A program made the position numbers and the translations under genes. Positions 4,843 to 12,449 of a stretch of 13,533 nt of DNA are shown in pieces. Under the pieces are notes generated by a model. The model ran no database searches, had not been told where the DNA came from, and was given only the letters and a program-made list of their open reading frames with translations. Within the stretch, counting starts at the first letter, position 1. The number at the start of each line of letters is the position of its first letter. Origin of the DNA: an uncultured Erysipelotrichales bacterium (GTDB taxonomy: Bacteria > Bacillota_I > Bacilli_A > Erysipelotrichales > Coprobacillaceae); the NCBI GenBank assembly GCA_910586805.1, contig CAJUJC010000053.1, positions 1-13,533 of the forward strand, given 5' to 3'.

Positions 4843-6255
4843 TTATTCTTTACCATTCCAACAATATGTACAAAGTTTGCAAGAATCTAATTTAATAGAT
4901 TCAAGCATATCATCTAATCTATGATAGCGAAGTGTAGTGAATTTTAATCTTCTACAAATTTCATCTAGCATTGCTTTATATCTTGCACTATCTGGATTTG
5001 CATATTCTTGTAAAATTTCATCAGTGACATGATCCTCTTCCAAATCTTTAATAACACGTCTTGTAATCAAATCTAAATCAGAAGTTGAACGTGAGAAATT
5101 TAAATATTTACAACTAAACATAATAGGTGGACAAGCTGGTCTAACATGAACTTCTTTTGCACCTGATTGATATAGGAATTCTGTTGTTTCTCTTAATTGA
5201 GTTCCTCTCACAATAGAATCATCAATCAACAATAAACTCTTACCATTAATTAACTCTTGCACAGGAATTAACTTCATCTTTGCAATTAAATTTCTTTGTC
5301 CTTGACTTTGAGGCATAAACGAACGTGGCCAAGTTGGTGTATATTTAATAAATGGTCTTGAATATGGAATCCCTGACTCATTTGCATATCCAATCGCATG
5401 AGCCAAACCAGAATCAGGCACACCAGCAATACTATCTGGATGTATTGAATCTCCATCACGTTTTGCAAGCATTTTACCACATTCATATCTCATACTCTCT
5501 ACATTAACACCTTCATATGTTGAAGTTGGATAGCCATAATAAACCCATAAGAATGAACATAACTTCATTTCTTCATTCGGTTTCACTTTTTGAGAATATC
5601 CATGAGGATATATAAAACCAATTTCTCCAGATCCTAAATCTTTATAATGATGATAACCTAAATTCAAGAAAGCAGAACTTTCAAAAGTCACACAATATGC
5701 ATCATCTTTTCTTCCAATAATAACTGGTGTTCTTCCTAATTTATCTCTTGCACAATAAATTCCCTCATTTGTCATAATCAAAATACTCATTGAACCTTTG
5801 ATTAACTTTTGAGCATGTTGAATACCATCAACAATTGATTCTTTTTGATTAATCAAAGCTGCAACCATTTCAGTAGGATTAACTTCTCCTCCACTCATTT
5901 CCAAGAAATGTGTTTTTCCTTGTTGAAAACAAAGAGTTCTTAACTCATCCAAATTATTAATTCTTCCTACTGTTGAAATCGCATAAGAACCTAAATGTGA
6001 ATTAACTAATAATGGTTGAGGTTCACTATCGGAAATACACCCAATTCCAATATTCCCTTCAAACTCCTCAACATCTCTTTCAAACTTTGTTCTAAAAGGG
6101 GAATTTTCAATATTATGTATAGAACGATTAAATCCCTGCTTACCATAAACTGCCATACCACCTCGTCTGGTCCCTAAATGAGAATGGTAATCTGTTCCAA
6201 AAAACAAATCCATTACACAATCTTTTTGAGATGCCACACCAAAAAAACCACTCAT
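4843..6255 (-). CDS. amidophosphoribosyltransferase paralogue (PurF-like) with degenerate glutaminase site
   Basis: The 470-residue protein has the PurF two-domain layout. An N-terminal Ntn glutamine amidotransferase fold (about residues 1-235) precedes a type I phosphoribosyltransferase domain. The PRPP motif IDDSIVRGT (344-352) and PDSG (280-283) are intact, and cysteines placed like the Fe-S ligands of Bacillus PurF are kept (C233, the C in FSCKY near 382, C459, C462). The glutaminase site is altered: the mature enzyme should start with Cys (CGIFG), but here the start is MSGFFGV, so Ser replaces the nucleophile. The NG of the oxyanion motif is VGRIN (96-100). The usual acidic residue of the substrate loop is not recognisable. 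The PRTase closing loop NRYVGRTF is replaced by KYTPTWPRSF (304-313). The start is firm (AAAGGAGAT eight bases upstream). It stands alone between terminators, away from other purine genes. A true PurF is therefore unlikely; an ammonia-using or other PRPP-dependent role is inference. Confidence 0.88.
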   Translation of the reverse strand: MSGFFGVASQKDCVMDLFFGTDYHSHLGTRRGGMAVYGKQGFNRSIHNIENSPFRTKFERDVEEFEGNIGIGCISDSEPQPLLVNSHLGSYAISTVGRINNLDELRTLCFQQGKTHFLEMSGGEVNPTEMVAALINQKESIVDGIQHAQKLIKGSMSILIMTNEGIYCARDKLGRTPVIIGRKDDAYCVTFESSAFLNLGYHHYKDLGSGEIGFIYPHGYSQKVKPNEEMKLCSFLWVYYGYPTSTYEGVNVESMRYECGKMLAKRDGDSIHPDSIAGVPDSGLAHAIGYANESGIPYSRPFIKYTPTWPRSFMPQSQGQRNLIAKMKLIPVQELINGKSLLLIDDSIVRGTQLRETTEFLYQSGAKEVHVRPACPPIMFSCKYLNFSRSTSDLDLITRRVIKDLEEDHVTDEILQEYANPDSARYKAMLDEICRRLKFTTLRYHRLDDMLESIKLDSCKLCTYCWNGKE

Positions 6256-6291
6256 ATTTTATATCTCCTTTATCATCATTTTTTCATCATC

Positions 6292-6320
6292 ATTTTAGTT
6301 GATTTTACCAAAAAAGTCTA
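6292..6320 (-). promoter_or_regulatory. promoter of the PurF-like gene
   Basis: On the minus strand TAGACT (6315-6320) and TAAAAT (6292-6297) are 17 bases apart. The short leader then contains two copies of an ATGATGA-type repeat separated by A residues before the ribosome binding site AAAGGAGAT. No purine operator or riboswitch is recognisable. Confidence 0.5.
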
Positions 6321-6329
6321 TAACTTATC

Positions 6330-6354
6330 TAAAAAAGCCCTTTGGTAAGGGCTT
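6330..6354 (-). terminator. terminator of the DUF3784/PH-domain operon
   Basis: A perfect 8-bp stem AAGCCCTT/AAGGGCTT (6347-6354 with 6335-6342), loop ACCA on the minus strand, is followed by T residues. The stem overlaps the TAA that ends the frameshifted PH-domain gene, which supports that stop as the original one. Confidence 0.9.
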
Positions 6355-6789
6355 ACTTTCTTAATAATCTTTTTTTTCTTGTCTTTTCTTCTAATATTTT
6401 TAAAAATTCTTGTTTTTTAACAGGAGATATTAAAACTTCTCTATTTCCATTTCTACCTTTTGGTGCTTTAAACACAATACTGATTCTATCCATTGACAAA
6501 CCCACTGATGCTAATGGATTTTTGTTTCTTTAAATTCAACAACATCTCTATAAGGAATTGTTGCTTGACTAAAAATACCACACTTTATTTCCAAATCATC
6601 ATCATGAAACTGATACCATGTTCCAAATGTCAAATTCAAAAACAACAAATCAGATCCAATAATTGTAACAGCTCCTATCCACCATTCCCAATTATTCGTA
6701 TCAACACTCCTACATATCCCATATGTTAACCATAACATGAAGGCAATACACATCATCCATAACACGCCTATTTTAGAACGATATTTCAT
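6353..6789 (-). pseudogene. membrane PH-domain protein, split by a frameshift
   Basis: The first frame from the ATG at 6789 gives 92 residues. Two membrane segments (about residues 8-25 and 36-55) precede the start of a bacterial PH-like domain (FHDDDLEIKCGIFSQATIPY, residues 61-80), and it stops at TAG (6511-6513). Shifting by one base at the run of five T at 6519-6523 continues the domain without a break: NPLASVGLSMDRISI, then REVLISPVKKQEFLKILEEK, ending at the TAA at 6353-6355. The joined product would be 145 residues, a normal length for small membrane-anchored PH proteins. One missing A (minus strand) in the homopolymer restores the frame, so either a recent mutation, a phase-variable run or a sequencing error is possible. 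The start uses AGGAGGTAGG, which overlaps the stop of the upstream DUF3784 gene, so the two are translationally coupled. Confidence 0.8.
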
Positions 6790-6793
6790 TTTC

Positions 6794-7126
6794 CTACCTC
6801 CTATACTTTCCAAAAGCTTTTTCCTGATCCAGTTTCACTTCTTTAAAAAAGAACACTAACCATACAAGCATTGCAATATAAACACACTGCTCATCAATAA
6901 ACATACACACTAATGTACCTATTCCCATGATTAATGCCCATATAAGAAACATGTTTCTATGATCTCTACTCAATCTTTTTGTATCAAATTTTAATCTTTC
7001 TTCTTTACTATAACTATTAAACCCACTCACAAGCACCGCTGCTTTTTCTTGTAGTATCGTAAATACAATAGCCATTATTAAAAATATAATACCTAAACTT
7101 AAACACATCATAGTTCCTATACCCAT
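6794..7126 (-). CDS. DUF3784-type small membrane protein
   Basis: From the chosen start the protein has 110 residues. It has an N-terminal hydrophobic segment (about residues 3-25), the cytoplasmic loop AAVLVSGFNSYSKEERLKFD (about residues 29-48), then two more hydrophobic segments and a charged C-terminus. The loop pattern GxNxxSKEEKxKYD is the hallmark of the DUF3784 family, whose function is unknown. An ATG two codons upstream (7132) lies only two bases after GGAG, so the later ATG with eight-base spacing is preferred. It is coupled to the downstream PH-domain gene, a pairing that suggests a common membrane function. Confidence 0.8.
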   Translation of the reverse strand: MGIGTMMCLSLGIIFLIMAIVFTILQEKAAVLVSGFNSYSKEERLKFDTKRLSRDHRNMFLIWALIMGIGTLVCMFIDEQCVYIAMLVWLVFFFKEVKLDQEKAFGKYRR

Positions 7127-7147
7127 AATCATATCTCCTATAAATAC

Positions 7148-7175
7148 ATTATATACTTCTTAATAATAACAGTAA
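7148..7175 (-). promoter_or_regulatory. putative promoter of the DUF3784/PH operon
   Basis: On the minus strand a perfect TATAAT (7148-7153) has TTACTG (7170-7175) 16 bases upstream. The -35 match is weak and touches the T tract of the amidase terminator. Confidence 0.45.
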
Positions 7176-7200
7176 ATAAAAATGAGTTCTATGACTCATT
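7173..7200 (-). terminator. terminator of the amidase gene
   Basis: Stem AATGAGT/ACTCATT (7194-7200 with 7181-7187), loop CATAGA on the minus strand, then TTTTATTTACTG. It lies directly after the stop codon at 7202. Confidence 0.75.
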
Positions 7201-7201
7201 C

Positions 7202-8488
7202 TTAAAAATAATTATCTATTCCATTTGCAATCCCTTTAACCATTTTATTTTGAAAGGATGAATCTGTTAATTTCTTATCTTCTTCTTTATTAGAAAGAAA
7301 ACCTAGTTCAATATAGATAGAAGGAATACGACTCCAATTTAAACCAGTCAAATCATTTCTATAAGATACACCTTTGTTTTTAATACCTGTTTCCTGACAG
7401 TAAGCATTAATAACACTTTTTGCTAAAGATGAAGAAGCATTATATAAGCCTGAACAATATGGATTATTTTTTGCAATAGTGATAGTGTGGGCTCCTGTTG
7501 CACTCGATGGTCCACCATCACAATGAATATGAATCACTGCTCCTGCATTTGCATTATTGCCAATTTTTGCACGTTGTTGATTTGATAAACTCACATTTTG
7601 ACTTGTTCTTGTCATCACAACACTATATCCTCTTGATTGTAATTCCTTTCTTAATTTTAAGGCTACTTCCAAATTGACTTGAGATTCTTTTTTCTTAGAA
7701 AAAACGCCTATTGTTCCACTTGATACTTTTGCCTTCATAGTTGAAGACCCTGGTCCTATTGCCTCTTTAGATGACATCCCTTTTCCTTGATGTCCTGCAT
7801 CAATAACAATAACTTTATTTTTAGTCGTTGAAATTGGTTTATTAGGTTGAGAAGGAGTTGCACTTAATGGTTTTTCAACTGGTTTTGATGAAGTATCAAC
7901 GATTTTTTCATTCACTTTTATTTCTAAAATTTTTTCATTTTTGTTTCCATTTATATCTACTGCTGTAAATATGACTTTGTAATTTCCTGCCTTTTTTGTA
8001 TTCACTTCATCAATATATGTATAATACCCTTTATCATCATTCTTTGGATTTTCTTTATATACCAATTCTCCATCAATAGGATCTTTCATTGATTTGATAT
8101 ATGACTTTGCATTAAATTTCTCTTCAAATGCTAATGTATCTTTATCTTTTGTAAGTGTGATGATAGGTTTTTTTGTATCTTTCACTTCTATAACATGCTC
8201 AAATTTTCTTGTTATATCTTCCTTTGTAACCTCAAATATTAAAGTTTGTTGCCCTAATGTCTTTGTATCTATTTCAGGTTTAACAACATCTCCTGATACT
8301 GAAGCAATCAAATCGTTTGCATCAATCTCATCACCATATTCCAATATTTTCATATCTTTAAATTCAATTGTAATTGAATCATATAATTCCTGTTTCTTTT
8401 CTTCTTGATAATAGACATAGCCACCTATGATTCCTGAAATAATCAATACTACACATATAACAATCATCAAAATTCTCTTTTTACTCAT
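7202..8488 (-). CDS. membrane-anchored N-acetylmuramoyl-L-alanine amidase with Ig-like domains
   Basis: The 428-residue protein begins with a cytoplasmic MSKKR, a membrane anchor at about 6-27, then two Ig-like extracellular modules (about 38-103 and 105-194; the second has DTKKPIITLTKD and the GNYKVIFTAVDINGNK strand pair). A Pro/Ser/Thr linker (200-222) leads to an Amidase_3 domain (225-428). Its zinc ligands fit the family: H233 in IDAGHQG, E268 in KKKESQVNLE, H322 in IHIHCD; the catalytic Glu is E394 in SIYIELGFLSN. It should cleave the amide between MurNAc and L-Ala outside the cell, in wall turnover or daughter-cell separation. The start at 8488 is preferred because GGGAGGG lies eight bases upstream; an ATG five codons earlier overlaps that site. 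Single gene with its own promoter and terminator. Confidence 0.93.
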   Translation of the reverse strand: MSKKRILMIVICVVLIISGIIGGYVYYQEEKKQELYDSITIEFKDMKILEYGDEIDANDLIASVSGDVVKPEIDTKTLGQQTLIFEVTKEDITRKFEHVIEVKDTKKPIITLTKDKDTLAFEEKFNAKSYIKSMKDPIDGELVYKENPKNDDKGYYTYIDEVNTKKAGNYKVIFTAVDINGNKNEKILEIKVNEKIVDTSSKPVEKPLSATPSQPNKPISTTKNKVIVIDAGHQGKGMSSKEAIGPGSSTMKAKVSSGTIGVFSKKKESQVNLEVALKLRKELQSRGYSVVMTRTSQNVSLSNQQRAKIGNNANAGAVIHIHCDGGPSSATGAHTITIAKNNPYCSGLYNASSSLAKSVINAYCQETGIKNKGVSYRNDLTGLNWSRIPSIYIELGFLSNKEEDKKLTDSSFQNKMVKGIANGIDNYF

Positions 8489-8510
8489 GAAAATCCCTCC
8501 CAATGCTTAT

Positions 8511-8539
8511 ATTATAATGTAAAATACATTTATATACAA
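8511..8539 (-). promoter_or_regulatory. promoter of the amidase gene
   Basis: On the minus strand TTGTAT (8534-8539) and a perfect TATAAT (8511-8516) are separated by 17 bases. Confidence 0.7.
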
Positions 8540-8564
8540 TTTTTTAATAATCTTATTGTTTTAG

Positions 8565-8593
8565 TAGTTAAAAATTTTGAAATATATTATAAT
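8565..8593 (+). promoter_or_regulatory. putative promoter of the phospholipase-like/UMF1 operon
   Basis: A perfect TATAAT (8588-8593) lies 26 bases before the ATG, with AAGGAGGAAG between. The hexamer 17 bases upstream (TAGTTA) is poor, so the -35 is unsure. It is divergent from the amidase promoter in the same spacer. Confidence 0.4.
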
Positions 8594-8618
8594 ATAAAAA
8601 TAACAAGGAGGAAGTTAT

Positions 8619-9404
8619 ATGCCTGCTGCTTATGCACATACTTTATTTGGAAATAAAGTTTTAGAAAAATTAAATCCCGATATCCAAAAAATAATCAAAG
8701 GAAATATTGATTTATATTATATAGGTTTATTTGGTCCTGATATTCTTTTCTATTATAAACCTTTATCTAAAAATGATATAAGTTCACTAGGCTATGCTAT
8801 TCACCAACAAGATGCCTATGATTTGTTTATGCATATGAAAAAAGTGATTAGAACATCACCAAATAAAGAAGCTTCTCTTTCTTATGTATGTGGTTTTATT
8901 AATCATTTTATTTTAGATAGTGAATGCCATGGTTTTATTGGTAAAATGGAAAAAGAATTAAAGCTTAGTCATGCAACAATAGAAGCAGATTTCGAAAGAC
9001 AGTTAATGCAAAATGAAAGTATTCATGCAAGTTCGAAACATTTATTAGAACATATTCACTATCAAAAATATATGGCAGAACTTATTGCACCAGTATTTCA
9101 ATTATCTCCTCAAGATATTCATAAAAGCATTAAAGGACAACAATTCTTTTTAGAACTTTTAAGATGTCCTGGGAACGTAAAGAAAAATATTTTATCAATA
9201 GGTATGAAATGTATTCATGTTTATGATTCTATGTTTGGTTTAATTGTACAAGATCAACCACATCCACAGTGTATTGATTCAACACATACATTGGTTACAT
9301 ATTTAGACCAATCTGTTAACCTTGCTGTTAAACACATTCACGAATATATAAATCACTTAGATAATGATGAATTATCAAATAGATTCCATTATAATTTTGA
9401 ATAG
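8619..9404 (+). CDS. zinc-dependent phospholipase C-like protein
   Basis: The 261-residue protein begins MPAAYAHTLFG and contains GLFGPDILFY (36-45), HQQDAY (62-67) and CGFINHFILDSECHGFI (91-107). The spaced His and Asp residues (H7, D41, H62, H96, D100, H104) are the metal-ligand pattern of the Zn_dep_PLPC family (bacterial zinc phospholipase C/S1-P1 nuclease-like fold). Members are mostly unassigned. No signal peptide is present, unlike secreted alpha-toxin-type phospholipases, so it is probably cytoplasmic and its substrate is unknown. The ribosome binding site is AAGGAGGAAG. It ends nine bases before the UMF1 transporter gene, whose ribosome binding site overlaps its stop (TAGGAG), so the two are co-translated. 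Confidence 0.88.
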   Translation: MPAAYAHTLFGNKVLEKLNPDIQKIIKGNIDLYYIGLFGPDILFYYKPLSKNDISSLGYAIHQQDAYDLFMHMKKVIRTSPNKEASLSYVCGFINHFILDSECHGFIGKMEKELKLSHATIEADFERQLMQNESIHASSKHLLEHIHYQKYMAELIAPVFQLSPQDIHKSIKGQQFFLELLRCPGNVKKNILSIGMKCIHVYDSMFGLIVQDQPHPQCIDSTHTLVTYLDQSVNLAVKHIHEYINHLDNDELSNRFHYNFE

Positions 9405-9413
9405 GAGAAAATT

Positions 9414-10655
9414 ATGAACAAATTAACGAAATTAGAAAAGTTTTGGATATTGTATGATGTTGGGAATTCTGCATTTATCCTATTAGTAGCAACTATTATC
9501 CCTATTTATTTTAATCATTTAGCATCACTTGCTCATTTATCAGAAGTCGATTATTTGGCTTATTGGGGATACGCTGCTTCATTTACAACTGCAATTGTAG
9601 CTATTATTGGTCCAATCTTAGGAACGATTGTTGATACAAAAGGTTTTAAAAAACCAATATTTACTTTGAGTATGATTATAGGAGTTTTAAGCTTAGCCGC
9701 TTTATCTATTCCTAAAAGTTGGATTGTTTTTTTAGCTATTTTTGTCATTGCAAAAATTGGTTATAGTACAAGTTTGATTTTTTATGACTCTATGTTATTG
9801 GATGTAACAACTTCTGAAAAAATGGATACTGTATCATCACATGGTTATGCCTGGGGCTATTTAGGAAGCTGTATTCCTTTTATTATAAGTTTAGTCTTTG
9901 TATTATTTTATGATAGTATTGGTTTATCTTTTGAAATTGGAATGGCCTTAGCCTTTGGAATTAATGCAGCATGGTGGTTTTTCATGACCATTCCTTTGCT
10001 TAAAAACTATCAACAAATTTATTATATTGAAAAACCTCAACATCCTATTAAAGAAAGTTTTTTAAGACTTGGTCAAACCTTAAAAGAAATTTCTAAGGAA
10101 AGAAAAGTGTTTTTATTCTTAATTTCTTTCTTTTTCTATATTGATGGGGTCTATACAATTATTGATATGGCTACTGCTTACGGAAGTGCATTAGGATTAA
10201 ATACTGAAGGTTTATTGATTGCATTATTAGTGACTCAACTTGTTGCTTTTCCATTTGCAATATTCTTTTCAATATTATCCAAAAAATATAAGACTGAAAG
10301 TTTGATACATATTTGTATTATTGCATATACATGTATTGCAATATTTGCAATACAGTTAGATAAACAATGGGAATTTTGGTTGTTAGCTATTTGTGTTGGA
10401 ATGTTTCAAGGTGCTATCCAAGCTTTATCAAGATCATATTTTGCTAAAATTATTCCTCCTCAAAAATCAGGAGAATACTTTGGATTATTTGATATTTGTG
10501 GTAAGGGAGCTTCTTTTATGGGAACAACTCTTGTTGGAGTGATTACTCAAATAACAGGGCATATGAATTTTGGTGTGGCAGTTATAAGTGTTTTATTTGT
10601 TATTGGTTATTTTTTATTTAGAAAAGCATCAAGAATTGAAAATGATAAAGATTGA
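9414..10655 (+). CDS. MFS transporter, UMF1 (Atg22-like) family
   Basis: The 413-residue protein is hydrophobic throughout with about twelve membrane segments. The start KFWILYDVGNSAFILLVAT (residues 9-27) is the YDxGNSAF signature of the UMF1/Atg22-like group. GTIVDTKGFKKP (about 71-82) is the MFS loop 2-3 motif (variant of GxxxDRxGRR). QALSRSYFAKIIPP (about residues 336-349) is the matching C-terminal half signature. The yeast homologue Atg22 exports amino acids from the vacuole; the substrate of bacterial members is unknown. The gene is coupled to the phospholipase-like gene upstream, and a terminator overlaps its stop codon. Confidence 0.92.
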   Translation: MNKLTKLEKFWILYDVGNSAFILLVATIIPIYFNHLASLAHLSEVDYLAYWGYAASFTTAIVAIIGPILGTIVDTKGFKKPIFTLSMIIGVLSLAALSIPKSWIVFLAIFVIAKIGYSTSLIFYDSMLLDVTTSEKMDTVSSHGYAWGYLGSCIPFIISLVFVLFYDSIGLSFEIGMALAFGINAAWWFFMTIPLLKNYQQIYYIEKPQHPIKESFLRLGQTLKEISKERKVFLFLISFFFYIDGVYTIIDMATAYGSALGLNTEGLLIALLVTQLVAFPFAIFFSILSKKYKTESLIHICIIAYTCIAIFAIQLDKQWEFWLLAICVGMFQGAIQALSRSYFAKIIPPQKSGEYFGLFDICGKGASFMGTTLVGVITQITGHMNFGVAVISVLFVIGYFLFRKASRIENDKD

Positions 10656-10674
10656 GATTCAGTCTTTCTTTTTT
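10647..10674 (+). terminator. terminator of the phospholipase-like/UMF1 operon
   Basis: A 9-bp stem AAAGATTGA/TCAGTCTTT (10647-10655 with 10659-10667, one G-T pair) is followed by CTTTTTT. The left arm contains the TGA stop. Confidence 0.8.
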
Positions 10675-10708
10675 ATATGTCTTATCAAAATTTTGACTTA
10701 TTTTCATA

Positions 10709-10732
10709 CAAAAAAAGATAGATCATTCTATC
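10709..10732 (-). terminator. terminator of the DUF218-aldo/keto reductase operon
   Basis: Short stem GATAGA/TCTATC (10717-10722 with 10727-10732), loop of four, is followed on the minus strand by a run of T. It faces the plus-strand terminator of the converging operon across about 35 bases. Confidence 0.65.
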
Positions 10733-11843
10733 CTAAATCTTTAACAACTCTTTTTAAATCTTCTCTAATAGATAATTGTTGTGGGCACATTTTTTCACAA
10801 GCACCACATTCTTTACAATGACTTGCTTTTGCTGATTCGTCCATGTTTTGATATTTTCCTTTGAATAGAGCTTCATCACCATAAATAAAACAATTATTCC
10901 AATATTTAAAGTTATTTGGAATATGAACTCCAAAAGGACATGGCATACAATATGCACAACCTGTACAACCATTTTGAGTGCGAGAGTGTAAAGTATCAGC
11001 AACCTTTTGTACAATATCTAATTCTTCTTGTGATAAGTTTTGATAATTTATAAAAGTTTCTAAATTATCTTGAACTTGTTCTAATGTAGACATCCCACTT
11101 AAAATAACTTTGATTCCTGGTAATGTTCCAACATAACGAAGAGCCCATGATGCAAGTGTTGCTTTTTCATTATAATCTTTAAACATTTTTGTAACATCTT
11201 CAGGAAGACTTGCTAAACTCCCACCTTTGATTGGCTCCATAACAACAATAGGAACACCTAATTGATAAGCCAAGTTAACTCCCTTTTGCCCTGCTTGTAT
11301 TCCCATATCCATATAATTTAATTGTAATTGACAAAAGTCCCAATGATGATATTTAATAATTTCTTCAAAAACATTGTATTCATCATGAAAACTAAATCCA
11401 AGATATTTAATCTTCCCTTGTTGACGAAGTTCTTCACACATATCAATAATGTTATAATCTAAAACTTTTTTCCATTTTTCAGCATCTAAGGCATGTAATA
11501 AATAAAAGTCAATATAATCAACATCTAATCTTTTCAATTGATTTTCAAACATTTCTCTAGCTTCTTCTTGAGAATTGACTTGCCATATTGGTAACTTTGT
11601 TGCCAATGTAAAAGAATGGCGATCATATTTCTTCAATACTCTTCCTACAAAAGGTTCACTATCTCCATTATGATATGGATAAGCAGTATCAATATAAGTC
11701 ACACCTTTTTCAATTGCTAAATCAATCATCTTTTCTGCTTCTTTTTCATCAATGTTTCCTTCTTCATTCATAGGAAATCTCATACATCCAAATCCTAATA
11801 ATGAAGATTCTACACCAAGCTTTTCAAACTTTCTCTTTTCCAT
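10728..11843 (-). CDS. aldo/keto reductase with C-terminal 4Fe-4S domain
   Basis: The 371-residue protein has a full aldo/keto reductase barrel (about 1-285) with the catalytic tetrad D52, Y57, K83 and H117 (in YIDTAYPYHN, ATKLP and LLHALD). A cysteine-rich tail follows: C293, C296, C299, C302 (CxxCxxCxxCP) and C343, C346, C349, C353 (CxxCxxCxxxCP), the ligands of two 4Fe-4S clusters. This architecture is common in anaerobes; the substrate is unknown and the clusters suggest an electron donor other than NADPH alone. The gene follows the DUF218 gene with an eight-base gap that holds its ribosome binding site (TAGGAGGAAAT), so they form one operon. Confidence 0.93.
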   Translation of the reverse strand: MEKRKFEKLGVESSLLGFGCMRFPMNEEGNIDEKEAEKMIDLAIEKGVTYIDTAYPYHNGDSEPFVGRVLKKYDRHSFTLATKLPIWQVNSQEEAREMFENQLKRLDVDYIDFYLLHALDAEKWKKVLDYNIIDMCEELRQQGKIKYLGFSFHDEYNVFEEIIKYHHWDFCQLQLNYMDMGIQAGQKGVNLAYQLGVPIVVMEPIKGGSLASLPEDVTKMFKDYNEKATLASWALRYVGTLPGIKVILSGMSTLEQVQDNLETFINYQNLSQEELDIVQKVADTLHSRTQNGCTGCAYCMPCPFGVHIPNNFKYWNNCFIYGDEALFKGKYQNMDESAKASHCKECGACEKMCPQQLSIREDLKRVVKDLG

Positions 11844-11851
11844 ATTTCCTC

Positions 11852-12331
11852 CTATTTATAGCCCTTTAATCTCATTTTCAACATTTGAAGTGGCATATAG
11901 ATATGTAAACATATCACTTTGAAATAAGACATATGTTGTGGTTTTGAACATGCTACCATTTGAAAATTCAAATGAAATTTTTTAGCATAATATTTTGCTT
12001 TAATCACATGCCAACTATTTGTAATAACATAACATGTTTTTAAATGATATTGTTTCATCAATTCATCAGCATACATCATATTATGATAGGTACTTTGTGC
12101 TTGGTTTTCAACTATAATTTTTTCTTTAGGAACTCCTCTCTTTACAGCATACTCTTTCATAACTTCAGCCTCGCAATATTGATTATAAACAGCACCTCCA
12201 CTGACAATTATATAACCAACACCCTGTTGTTTATATAACTCTACTGCTTTATCAATACGGCTTTGAAGTATATATGAAATTGTTCCATCATCATTTGCTG
12301 GATAGCCACACACAATTGCGCAATCTAACAT
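11852..12331 (-). CDS. YdcF-like DUF218 protein
   Basis: The 159-residue protein has the DUF218/YdcF pattern: CAIVCGYPANDDG (residues 4-16), SRIDKAVELYKQQGV (24-38), YIIVSGGAV (40-48), EAEVMKEYAVKRGVPKEKI (54-72) and ENQAQSTYHNMM (75-86). The fold binds nucleotide-type ligands (S-adenosylmethionine in E. coli YdcF), with unknown function. It has no N-terminal membrane segments, unlike SanA or YdcF-type membrane members, and is near the minimal domain length. GGAGG lies seven bases before the ATG. It is first in an operon with the aldo/keto reductase. Confidence 0.87.
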   Translation of the reverse strand: MLDCAIVCGYPANDDGTISYILQSRIDKAVELYKQQGVGYIIVSGGAVYNQYCEAEVMKEYAVKRGVPKEKIIVENQAQSTYHNMMYADELMKQYHLKTCYVITNSWHVIKAKYYAKKFHLNFQMVACSKPQHMSYFKVICLHIYMPLQMLKMRLKGYK

Positions 12332-12410
12332 ACCATTTCCTCCAAAAAATCATACAAATTTATACATAATTAATGAAAAACGCATTTCCAAAAAATTTCT
12401 CATTTATATA

Positions 12411-12438
12411 ATATTATCGTTATTAAAAATTGCGTCAA
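12411..12438 (-). promoter_or_regulatory. putative promoter of the DUF218-aldo/keto reductase operon
   Basis: On the minus strand TTGACG (12433-12438) lies 16 bases before TAATAT (12411-12416). The transcript would have a leader of about 75 bases. The site begins 12 bases after the stop of the broken HAD gene, which has no clear terminator. Confidence 0.5.
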
Positions 12439-12449
12439 TAAAACTATGT

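Noticed and set aside
10754..11014. Minus-strand open frame of 86 codons inside the aldo/keto reductase
   Set aside because: It is the out-of-frame shadow of the ferredoxin-like tail, whose cysteine motifs are in the main frame.
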